Shown here piece after piece: positions 1 to 5,881 of a stretch of DNA of 9,946 nucleotides; the stretch's first letter is position 1; each line of letters starts with the position of its first letter. Below the pieces are notes generated by a model. The model made no database searches, was not told the origin of the DNA, and worked only from the letters and a program-made list of their open reading frames with translations. Position numbers and translations under genes: made by a program. The stretch comes from Lentisphaerota bacterium (lineage in GTDB: Bacteria > Verrucomicrobiota > Lentisphaeria > Oligosphaerales > Oligosphaeraceae): NCBI GenBank assembly GCA_012800625.1, contig JAAZIY010000133.1, positions 1-9,946 on the forward strand, written 5' to 3'.

Positions 1-2
1 AG

Positions 3-323
3 GTACCGGTAAATCCCGGCGACTCCATCACTTATACCACCAGCTTCTTTAACAAGGCCGCCGCTCCACTGGCGGAGCTGGCCATATTGGACCAGATATC
101 CGGACACAGTATCTACGTGCAGCAAAGCCTAAGCATCGACCTGCCTCTGCCCGACGGACTAAGCGCGGTCAACATGCAGGTCTCCCGTGACGGCGGACTG
201 AGCTGGAGCAGCGACAACGGTACCGGGCCGGACGAAAGCATCACCAATGTGCGTGCCGCCTTCAGCGGTGCCTTGGCTGGCGGAGCCGAGGGTAAAGTGC
301 AGTTCCAGGTGATTATAAAATAA
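3..323 (+). CDS. C-terminal end of a DUF11-like repeat-domain surface protein (5' partial)
   Basis: The reading frame is open from the left edge of the window and ends at TAA 321-323, so only the last 106 residues are visible and the true start lies outside. A TTG codon at 87 lies within the continuous frame and need not be the start. The visible part begins with NPGDSITYTTSFFN, followed by APLAELAILDQIS. This resembles the opening of DUF11-type (conserved repeat domain) beta-sandwich modules, which usually read NPGD-x-(I/V)TYTI-x-(F/V)-x-N followed by a (V/I)-x-(I/V)-x-D-x-(I/L)P strand. It closes with GGAEGKVQFQVIIK, like the final strand of such a domain. Such modules normally sit in tandem in large secreted or outer-surface proteins. 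No anchor or sorting signal follows the last strand. The domain call rests on pattern similarity only. Confidence 0.6.
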   Translation, partial: VPVNPGDSITYTTSFFNKAAAPLAELAILDQISGHSIYVQQSLSIDLPLPDGLSAVNMQVSRDGGLSWSSDNGTGPDESITNVRAAFSGALAGGAEGKVQFQVIIK

Positions 324-332
324 CTGGACAGC

Positions 333-344
333 AAGGCACACTAA
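333..344 (+). repeat. Single copy of the CACACTAAG-type repeat between convergent genes
   Basis: AAGGCACACTAA lies between the two stop codons of the convergent genes. The same 12-mer occurs, in reverse complement, inside the larger cluster at 5761-5872. It starts 9 bp after the stop of the plus-strand surface protein and directly abuts the stop of the minus-strand repeat protein. One 12-bp match could be chance, but the position fits the pattern at other gene ends here. Confidence 0.4.
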
Positions 345-755
345 TTATCTTCTCGTTGCTTTTATTCTGCCTCGGGCATCGCGATATGTAGTTGTTTTTC
401 CTTGTTGCCGCGCCGTGCCCATATATTTTCCGCTGCCGCTTTTATAGCTTGTGGTATTGCCCTGTTCTGTGGCTCTGACACTCACGCGTCCCCGGTTGTC
501 ATAATAGGTGGTGTTGCGCCCTTGAGTGACGGCCCGGCCCATATAGCGTCCGCTATTGTCACGATAGGTAACCGAGTTGCCGCTTTTAGTGGCAGTACAG
601 CTAATGCGTCCACGCGAGTCTCTATAGGTGGTACGATTCCCCTGCTCGGTAGCCGTGCCCATATATCGCCCTGCGGGCCCCCTAAAGGTCTGTCGTTCCG
701 CGCCCATGCTGGCAAGCATAAAGCCAAAAACAGCAAGAAACAGCAGCTTTTTCAT
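345..755 (-). CDS. Small secreted protein built of 20-residue YD-like repeats
   Basis: The 136-residue product starts at ATG 755, preceded by AAGGAGG (761-767) at ideal spacing. Residues 1-19 form a signal peptide: two Lys, a hydrophobic core, and a likely signal peptidase I site after Ala-Ser-Met-Gly-Ala. No lipobox Cys is seen. The mature part is a strict 20-residue repeat: Gly-Arg/Lys pairs fall at 29-30, 49-50, 69-70, 89-90, 109-110 and 129-130, and most units carry T-T-Y-R-D before the pair. Units alternate between YMG after the pair (31, 71, 111) and I/V-S or I-K (51, 91, 131), a 40-residue higher-order period. The Y-x-D-x-x-G-R pattern resembles YD/RHS repeats, but the unit is shorter and more regular. 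The protein is basic at its C-terminus. It is probably periplasmic or exported; its function is unknown. It has its own promoter. Confidence 0.85.
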   Translation of the reverse strand: MKKLLFLAVFGFMLASMGAERQTFRGPAGRYMGTATEQGNRTTYRDSRGRISCTATKSGNSVTYRDNSGRYMGRAVTQGRNTTYYDNRGRVSVRATEQGNTTSYKSGSGKYMGTARQQGKTTTYRDARGRIKATRR

Positions 756-790
756 ATTAGCCTCCTTAATTTAGTTCGGGGTATACCTAT

Positions 791-819
791 AGTATAATGG
801 CAGGCGGCCAAAAAGTCAA
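791..819 (-). promoter_or_regulatory. Sigma70-type promoter of the 20-residue-repeat protein gene
   Basis: On the minus strand, TTGACT (819-814) and TATACT (796-791) are separated by exactly 17 bp. Each hexamer matches the sigma70 consensus at five of six positions. The start codon is at 755, so the 5' UTR would be about 30 nt and would contain the strong Shine-Dalgarno site. This is the best promoter match I found in the window. Confidence 0.65.
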
Positions 820-847
820 ATGTTACAATAATTGCGGTCGGAGCACC

Positions 848-964
848 GATTCGTCCGATAAAAACGATTCGTCCGATTCGTCCGATACGTCCGATTCGTC
901 CGATTCGTCCGATTCGTCCGATTCGTCCGATTCGTCCGATTCGTCCGATGCGTCCGATTCGCCC
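848..964. repeat. 9-bp minisatellite, 13 units of GATTCGTCC
   Basis: Thirteen contiguous 9-bp units run without interruption. Nine are exact GATTCGTCC. The others are GATAAAAAC (857), GATACGTCC (884), GATGCGTCC (947) and GATTCGCCC (956). Because the unit is a multiple of three, it gives open frames both ways (Ser-Ser-Asp on plus, Arg-Ile-Gly on minus). These frames have no ribosome binding site or other protein features and are not called as genes. The array ends 29 bp before the -35 box of the small secreted protein. The identical central run, 893-946, suggests recent expansion. Confidence 0.95.
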
Positions 965-971
965 ACTTTTC

Positions 972-987
972 GCAGCCCCGGGCTTGC
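972..987 (-). other. GC-rich hairpin after the 900-residue gene, possible weak terminator
   Basis: The segment 974-984 reads AGCCCCGGGCT, a near-perfect palindrome with a four-pair GC stem and a CCG loop, starting about 13 bp after the TGA at 1000-1002 of the upstream minus-strand gene. No T-tract follows on the minus strand, where it continues GAAAAG, so it does not meet the usual intrinsic terminator pattern. It may still pause polymerase or protect the 3' end. Confidence 0.25.
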
Positions 988-999
988 AAGGCCAAGGCT

Positions 1000-3702
1000 T
1001 CAATCCACTATTTCACCGCAAAAATTCCCCTGGTAATTATAGATATTCAAGCGGATCCGCGGAAACTCCGGATGTTCAGGCCAGTCATAGCGCAGAATGG
1101 GCATCTCGTCCCCGTCTTTGTGGGCGACACGGTACAGATAGATGTAGCGCGGCTGCAGCTTCGCATCTCTGTTCCATATAAGAGAGGGCAGCTTTATGCG
1201 GACATGCCAATGTTGCCCCTCGCGTTCCACCTCGCATTCCGCCAAGGGATGAAGCTGGAAAACCTGGGCGTCTTTGGAGACCGTAAGCATTAGAGGAAAA
1301 GTGCAGCCATAGGCGTCAACACAGTTAAAACCGACGCTTTCGTTTTCAAGCTCCAGGTCCAAACCCCTAAACTCAAGCTGCAAGCCGCCGTCCTGCAAAC
1401 GGTCCAGACGCCATTGGTTATGCTCATCGCCACGCCAAGCGGAATTGAGCTTGTAGCGGGGACAATCCAGCTGAAACTGTGATTGAGGCAAGGCCGAATC
1501 GTTTTCAATGGCTGCGGCAAATTCAACAAAATCCTGGTCAAGCAAATCTTGCAGGAACTTGATCCGCCAGTGCAGGCGCTCGCCAAAGTACTGATGAGCC
1601 TCAGCCTCGGAATGAAAGCCCAGCCTGGAGTCCTCCGCACAAAGCAAGGCCAACTGAGAGGAATTCTCGATCTCAGCCAGAACCAAGGCCTTCAATTTCG
1701 CCAAGATTCTGGCCTTGGCGAGCTTGCCGTCCGCAGTGCTGAACAACTCTCGCCTCAGCCAATAAAACTCGAAGATGTTTCTGGCGCTGCGAAATTGTAT
1801 TGCCAAGGCCTCGGCAACCCCTATGTCCAGCAGACGCTCCGGCTCATTTTTATAGTCCTGGCGCAGGCCGCTGAGAATTGCCAGTCCCTGGTCGAATTTA
1901 TCTCGCATCCTGCTGGCCAGCAAGAGCGCCTCCTCCAGACTGTGGTTTTCCAGGCATTCTCCTATGCAGTCGCCACTGGGCGGGTAATCCGGCTTCCAGG
2001 TGGGAGCCAGCGGCAGCATCTTGATTTTCAAATGCAGCGGCCAGACCGGCCCGGCATGCATCGGGCCATAGTACTGCATATCGTTGGAAAGCGGATATTC
2101 GCTGTAGGCCTCGCTGAAAAGCTGCCAGGCCCGCGCCACCTCGGCGGCATTAGCGCCCCATTGCGGGCGAGCCAAATCGAGGAGAAACTCCTCCTCGCCC
2201 TGCTCAAGCTCAGAGAAGGCCAATCTGCCGGCGGCGCGATTCATAATGCCGGGGTAATTGCCAAAATACCAGCACTGCATAACATGCGTGCAGGCGCATT
2301 TTTTCATTTCGACGTATTTTTGATAGAGCAGTCCGGGGACCGGGACAAATGGAACCGTGGCCACCTCATGGCAGCAACCCACTTGAATCTTGGCTGAGAG
2401 ACTCCCGCAGGAGGCTTTCACAGCATCGGCAATGCGGTTGAAAGAAGCGCTAGGTCCAACGTAGGAAAGCCAGTAGTCCCCGCCAAAACGCGGCCTGGAA
2501 AGCTGTTTTCTCACGGCTCCGGACTCAAAATTGTACTGCAGCACCACTCCCTCTGGAACATTGGCGGCCAGTTCATAGTTCCAGGCGGCGCGTTCTGGAA
2601 CCGGCTGGGGTTGATACAGCCAGCTGATTATTTCAGCATCGGCATTTGCCGACAGCATGCCGTCTCGCATCGCTGAAAGGGTATTATGGTGTATCTGCCA
2701 TTTGGGGATTTTGCTGCAGCGAGGACAATCAATGCTGTCGTCGCTAAGGGCGGACAGCGCGCTTAAGCAACTGGTGACCCTCTCGCCATGACTTATATTG
2801 ATAAGCCCGCCCAGGTTGGGGACCTGGGAAAATATGGATTGACAGCTCTCAAACAAGTACCGCCGAGCCTTTTCGCTGCTGCTGCAAAAGCTATAAATAC
2901 TCTCGGTTACCAGCGCCCCGCGCAGCTCCGGGTTATCTTGCAGTATTGGGTCATCCCCGGCAAGGTTACGCGGCTCTATGCTGAATAGCCAGGTTTTGAT
3001 GCCATAGCGGCGGCACTGCTCAACGGTGCGCCGCAACTTGGCCAGGCGTTTTTCCGCCAGCGGGTCCTTCGGCAAAAAAGAAGTGCTGGCAAGTTCACGA
3101 AAAACCACAGTCAGCCAGAGACCGTTGATGCCCTCCCTGGCCAGGCGGTTCAGGTATTCGTCTGGATAATAATCCATGTCATCGAGCAGCTCATCGCGAT
3201 TGAATGGCGGTCGCTTGATGGGGCCGAAAAAGCAGCGCGATATGCGGTTTTTCAGCCAGGGCTTACGCTGCTGCTGAAGAAATGGCAGGAAAGGCCCCGA
3301 GCTGGCCGACAGCAGTTCCTCCAACTCATAAATGGCTCTGCGCATGCCCTCACGGTCTTCGGCTTGAAGGCTGACGCCATCGGCATTGATAATCAGTTCA
3401 TAGCTTTCCGCCCCAAACAGTTTCTTTTCGTTGAAGCGGCACGGGGTCAATTCCCCGGCCTGAGGCAAATCCGCCTTTTCAAGCAGACGCTGCAGGCTCT
3501 GATAGGCAGTGGCCAAAAGCCCTTCGGGATCGGGAAAACCCTGGACCAGCTTCAGTCCGCCGCTAATATCGAGGTGCTCGGAGTCAGGAGGCAGCTTGCA
3601 ATGCCATCGCAGTGCCGGGATTTCGGGCTGGCGCAACTCGTCTAAAAACAACCAATCTTCACGCGGCGGCGGAGGCGAGATCTCAAAAAAACTCTTGTGC
3701 AT
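1000..3702 (-). CDS. Large predicted cytoplasmic glycoside-hydrolase-like protein (GH20-type N-terminal fold, TIM barrel, C-terminal beta domain)
   Basis: The product is 900 residues with no signal peptide or membrane segment, so it is probably cytoplasmic. Residues about 45-135 look like the small alpha/beta domain that precedes the barrel in GH20 hexosaminidases and GH67-like enzymes: ESYELIINADGVSLQAEDREG, then AIYELEELL. Residues about 150-530 have TIM-barrel character, with strand-like segments NGLWLTVVF (193-201), IKTWLFSIEP (235-244) and AEIISWLYQP (356-365). A conserved-looking SHGE sits at 304-307, CPRC at 326-329 and CWYFGNYP at 477-484. SHGE is a candidate acid/base site by inference only. 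A helical section follows (about 590-735). Residues about 755-900 look like a beta-sandwich, faintly CBM9-like. The CPxC motif and overall plan recall DUF4838-type hydrolases. ATG 3702 is the first possible ATG after an in-frame TAA; no clear Shine-Dalgarno site precedes it. The substrate is unknown. Confidence 0.75.
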   Translation of the reverse strand: MHKSFFEISPPPPREDWLFLDELRQPEIPALRWHCKLPPDSEHLDISGGLKLVQGFPDPEGLLATAYQSLQRLLEKADLPQAGELTPCRFNEKKLFGAESYELIINADGVSLQAEDREGMRRAIYELEELLSASSGPFLPFLQQQRKPWLKNRISRCFFGPIKRPPFNRDELLDDMDYYPDEYLNRLAREGINGLWLTVVFRELASTSFLPKDPLAEKRLAKLRRTVEQCRRYGIKTWLFSIEPRNLAGDDPILQDNPELRGALVTESIYSFCSSSEKARRYLFESCQSIFSQVPNLGGLINISHGERVTSCLSALSALSDDSIDCPRCSKIPKWQIHHNTLSAMRDGMLSANADAEIISWLYQPQPVPERAAWNYELAANVPEGVVLQYNFESGAVRKQLSRPRFGGDYWLSYVGPSASFNRIADAVKASCGSLSAKIQVGCCHEVATVPFVPVPGLLYQKYVEMKKCACTHVMQCWYFGNYPGIMNRAAGRLAFSELEQGEEEFLLDLARPQWGANAAEVARAWQLFSEAYSEYPLSNDMQYYGPMHAGPVWPLHLKIKMLPLAPTWKPDYPPSGDCIGECLENHSLEEALLLASRMRDKFDQGLAILSGLRQDYKNEPERLLDIGVAEALAIQFRSARNIFEFYWLRRELFSTADGKLAKARILAKLKALVLAEIENSSQLALLCAEDSRLGFHSEAEAHQYFGERLHWRIKFLQDLLDQDFVEFAAAIENDSALPQSQFQLDCPRYKLNSAWRGDEHNQWRLDRLQDGGLQLEFRGLDLELENESVGFNCVDAYGCTFPLMLTVSKDAQVFQLHPLAECEVEREGQHWHVRIKLPSLIWNRDAKLQPRYIYLYRVAHKDGDEMPILRYDWPEHPEFPRIRLNIYNYQGNFCGEIVD

Positions 3703-3716
3703 AAGCCATCTGGTTT

Positions 3717-3751
3717 ACTGTGTCTTCGTGTGACTTAGTGTGTCTTCGTGT
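3717..3751 (-). repeat. Three 10-bp repeat units between the VOC remnant and the 900-residue gene
   Basis: On the plus strand, TGTCTTCGTG, TGACTTAGTG and TGTCTTCGTG follow each other from 3721 to 3750, with a partial unit (TACTG) before and a T after. On the coding strand of the neighbouring genes the core reads CACACGAAG or CACACTAAG. The units lie 3' of the VOC gene and end only about 18 bp before the ATG of the 900-residue gene, so they occupy its leader and the place where a Shine-Dalgarno site would be expected nearby. Confidence 0.8.
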
Positions 3752-3789
3752 TCAGATTCCTGTTCGTCGACCTATTCGGCGGATTTTTT

Positions 3790-4152
3790 TTACTGTCTCA
3801 GCTCGATGGTCAGGCCGTCGGGGTCCAGGAATTCTCCACGCCAGGAGTCGCCCAGGTCCACAGGCTGCTTGGAGATACACACCTTGTTTTCCTCGAGGTG
3901 TTGTACTGCCTTTTGCATATCCTCGACCTCCAGAAACCCAGCTGTCTGCGCCGCGCGGGCTTGGGTTCTCCACGTCCACGATCTCGATGACGGTTCCTCC
4001 CAGGCTCAGATATATGACTTCGCGCAGCGGCGGCATTTGTATCCTGATGCGCTCTTTGATGCTGAAGCCGAGAATGTCGGTATAGAAGCCGATGGTCTTC
4101 TCGGCATTCACTGGAATCAGCTCGACATGGTCGATTTTTTGAAGATGCTCAT
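3790..4152 (-). pseudogene. VOC (glyoxalase/bleomycin-resistance fold) protein gene disrupted by two frameshifts
   Basis: ATG 4152 has a strong AGGAG (4160-4164) 7 bp upstream, but its frame reads MSIFKKSTMSS and stops. Restoring one A in the A6 run (T6 on plus, 4135-4140) gives MSIFKKIDHVELIPVNAEKT, a typical VOC opening with the first metal-ligand His. That frame runs through GFYTDILGF and LGGTVIEIVDVENP. A second shift, one extra base near 3957-3965, is needed to enter AGFLEVEDMQKAV and FLDPDGLTIEL, the usual VOC second half with the C-terminal Glu. It then stops at TAA 3790-3792. The two shifts cancel, giving about 120 residues, the normal single-domain VOC length. The substrate cannot be told. 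Either this is a recently inactivated gene or the assembly has two indels; the flanking genes are intact. A ribosomal slip at the A6 run could explain the first shift but not the second. Confidence 0.8.
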
Positions 4153-4243
4153 GTTTATTCTCCTGGTTACACAGTTGGGTATGCTGGCAGACATCTACTT
4201 AAGGCCAAAGCCGCAGCCTCCAGGTTCCTGGCAGCATCAATTT

Positions 4244-4262
4244 TTAGTGTGACTTAGTTTCC
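4244..4262 (-). repeat. CACACTAAG-type repeat downstream of the AlbA_2 gene
   Basis: The plus strand reads TTAGTGTGACTTAGTTTCC, which is one and a half 10-bp units plus a TTTCC tail. It then continues AAGTTTTTG, resembling the TCCACCTGGCTTTTTG of the copy at 6720-6764 with a short gap. It lies about 40 bp 3' of the AlbA_2 gene stop, in sense orientation to that gene, inside the 147-bp gap before the VOC start. Nothing else is evident in that gap except a 6-bp imperfect stem without a T-tract. Confidence 0.6.
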
Positions 4263-4299
4263 AAGTTTTTGCGGCTTACTTTTCCGGCCACAGTTTACT

Positions 4300-5625
4300 T
4301 TATTCTGCTTGAGTGTTCAATGTATAGTGTGTTTTTTTGCCTGCTCCCCGGCGCAGAATCAAGCCTTTTTGGCACATTTCCCGCAAGAGCAGGTTGGCTG
4401 CGCCCTGAGATATATCACAGGCCAGCTCGACTTCACGGCGGCTAGTCAGACCGCTCCTTTTTATCAGCCGCATCACGACGTGTTCGCGGTCGGCGGCCTG
4501 AACCGTTTCCTGGCGCCCGTCAAGCGGCGGCATGCTGTGATTGCGGTTATACAGGGTAAGCTTGAAGGCGTTTGCACTCAGCTCGATTTTAGGCTGCAAG
4601 GCAAAGCCGTGATAGGCCTCTTTTATTTTCAGCAGGCCGGTGCCGTAGGCCTCGATAAGCCGCAGACGATAAAAAATCTCGCCCAGATTACGGTTGCGAA
4701 ACAGTGACACCCCCAGATTGACGTCCTCCAGGCTGAGACCGCCAACCAGGCCTCCCAGGCCTACAAGCTCGAGGCGGTTGTCAAAAAGGCTGACCAGGCT
4801 GGACCCCGCGAGGCTGTAATCGCGGTGTACAATCAGGTTCAACAAGGCCTCGCGAATCGCCTCCGGCGGATAGTCGTAGCGGTCTATGCGCTGCAGGCCG
4901 ACAAACTCCGCACTAAGCCGGTTATGCTGCTGCAAAAAGGCATGGCTCTCCTCGAGCTGTTTCAACAAGGAGCCGTTCAGCTCACGCCGGTCGCGAAACA
5001 GGATTTTTTCGCCGCCTTGAAAAACCGCCAGTCTCATACTATGCCGGCATTGATCAGAGAGCAGCAGGGCCAGGTTGTTATAAAGCCCGTCAGCGTTGAA
5101 GAAATGCATAGTGCGACGCTGCTCGGAGCCGAAAGCAAGTCCCTGGTTTTGGAAAAAAGGAGCGCTCTGCTCGAAGCTCAGCTCTTGCAGCAAAGAACGG
5201 CGCTCCTCGAAACTATCGCTGGCTGAATCACGTATCATCTGCAAGATAGCAGCCTGCGAAGCGGGCACTGTAGCGGCGCCATGCCGCACAAAAACACCCT
5301 CCGGGCGCAGGCCTTTTTCGCGCCAGTAGTAGGGACGAGCCGTGCCGCGCTCAACCTCGATGCAAATAACCTGCTTGTCTTCAATCTGAAGCACTTCGCA
5401 GCGCGTGAACATGCTTAAGTCGGGAACAATGGAATTGCGTATGGAGTTGCTGATGCGCAGCAAGCTCTCATCCAGGGCAGGCAGGCCGCAAACACGCCCG
5501 TCATCCTCAATGCCTACATAAATCTTGCCGCCATCGCTGTTGGCAAAGGCGATGACGCAACGACGAATATTATCGCTGTAGTCGCGCTTGTACTCCAGCC
5601 TGCTGCTTTCCGGCAAACTTAGCAT
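4300..5625 (-). CDS. AlbA_2 (Schlafen-like) / HATPase_c_4 / winged-helix putative transcriptional regulator
   Basis: The start chosen is ATG 5625, with AGGGAG (5633-5638) 7 bp upstream, giving 441 residues. The frame is open 17 codons further, but that extension overlaps the AT-rich promoter region. Residues about 7-130 match the AlbA_2 domain: an E-Y-K-R start (ESSRLEYKRDYSD), FANSDGGKIYVGIEDDG (27-43) and a FVRHG strand (112-116). Residues about 250-335 carry the HATPase_c_4 signature: PPEAIREALLNLIVHRDYS, then a Gly-rich loop, S-x-x-R-N (307-311) and EAYGTG (325-330). Residues about 378-436 form a helix-turn-helix: a REVELACDIS helix pair followed by a GLILRRGAGKKTHYTL wing. Proteins of this architecture are annotated as RecG-like helicases, but no helicase domain is present. 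Roles in transcriptional control or nucleic-acid binding are plausible; the target is unknown, and neighbouring metabolic genes are candidates. Confidence 0.85.
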   Translation of the reverse strand: MLSLPESSRLEYKRDYSDNIRRCVIAFANSDGGKIYVGIEDDGRVCGLPALDESLLRISNSIRNSIVPDLSMFTRCEVLQIEDKQVICIEVERGTARPYYWREKGLRPEGVFVRHGAATVPASQAAILQMIRDSASDSFEERRSLLQELSFEQSAPFFQNQGLAFGSEQRRTMHFFNADGLYNNLALLLSDQCRHSMRLAVFQGGEKILFRDRRELNGSLLKQLEESHAFLQQHNRLSAEFVGLQRIDRYDYPPEAIREALLNLIVHRDYSLAGSSLVSLFDNRLELVGLGGLVGGLSLEDVNLGVSLFRNRNLGEIFYRLRLIEAYGTGLLKIKEAYHGFALQPKIELSANAFKLTLYNRNHSMPPLDGRQETVQAADREHVVMRLIKRSGLTSRREVELACDISQGAANLLLREMCQKGLILRRGAGKKTHYTLNTQAE

Positions 5626-5665
5626 ACTTATGCTCCCTGGCAGTGAAAAAACCAAACCAACGGTT

Positions 5666-5693
5666 ATTATAATCATTATAACAATAATTACAA
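5666..5693 (-). promoter_or_regulatory. Possible promoter of the AlbA_2 regulator gene
   Basis: On the minus strand, TTGTAA (5693-5688) and TATAAT (5671-5666) are 16 bp apart in a markedly AT-rich stretch. A second TATAAT lies at 5680-5675 but lacks a good -35. The -10 is a perfect match; the -35 matches four of six. The start codon is about 40 bp downstream. AT-rich sequence yields such matches easily. Confidence 0.4.
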
Positions 5694-5760
5694 GCAGGTC
5701 TGGAATTTTGTCCTTAGTAGCCAGGCAAAAGTCTTTTCCCCTGAGACGACCTTTGCTGTT

Positions 5761-5872
5761 ACTTAGTGTGGCTTAGTGTGCCTTAGTGTGGCTTCGTGTC
5801 CTCCCCCCTTCGTGTGCCTTAGTGGCACAAAGGCTTTTTGGACGCGGTCTAACTTCGTGTGTCTTCGTATCC
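5761..5872 (-). repeat. Main cluster of 10-bp CACACTAAG/CACACGAAG repeats downstream of the PIG-L gene
   Basis: On the plus strand, ACTTAGTGTG, GCTTAGTGTG, CCTTAGTGTG and GCTTCGTGTC follow in register (5761-5800). A C-rich spacer comes next, then TTCGTGTGCC-TTAGTG, then the GGCTTTTTGGAC...GTCTAA segment, then CTTCGTGTGTCTTCGTATCC. Positions 5808-5852 form the 45-bp unit that recurs at 6720-6764. The cluster starts about 10 bp after the PIG-L stop and occupies most of the 256-bp gap before the AlbA_2 gene. Short open frames rich in Thr-Lys-x-His run through it but have no start signals. Confidence 0.85.
5816..5839 (+). other. Hairpin followed by T5, terminator-like on the plus strand
   Basis: Positions 5816-5834 read GCCTTAGTGGCACAAAGGC. 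Five outer pairs (GCCTT/AAGGC) and, after one mismatch, two inner pairs close a 3-nt loop. TTTTT follows at 5835-5839, so the unit looks like an intrinsic terminator on the plus strand. The adjacent genes are on the minus strand, so it would act on antisense transcription. On the minus strand the T-run becomes a leading A-run. It is embedded in the repeat cluster and may be incidental. Confidence 0.35.
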
Positions 5873-5881
5873 AATATTGAT

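Noticed and set aside
752..1036. Open frames rich in Ser-Ser-Asp (plus) and Arg-Ile-Gly (minus) across the 9-bp repeat
   Set aside because: They follow automatically from a 9-bp unit without stops, lack ribosome sites and show no other protein features.
1483..2397. A 304-codon plus-strand open frame opposite the 900-residue gene
   Set aside because: It is antisense to a gene with clear domain-like sequence, has no convincing start signals and its product matches nothing recognisable; it is a shadow of the real frame.
4266..4291. Intrinsic terminator for the AlbA_2 gene
   Set aside because: A 6-bp stem with a G-U pair and an 11-nt loop can be drawn, but no T-tract follows on the minus strand.
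5847..5853. Integron attC-like core GTCTAAC next to the PIG-L gene
   Set aside because: It matches RYYYAAC, but no paired second core site lies at a suitable distance, the other repeat copy has GTCTAAT, and no integrase is present.
5761..5872. CRISPR array
   Set aside because: The units are about 10 bp, degenerate and directly tandem, with no spacer-length unique sequences and no cas genes in the window.
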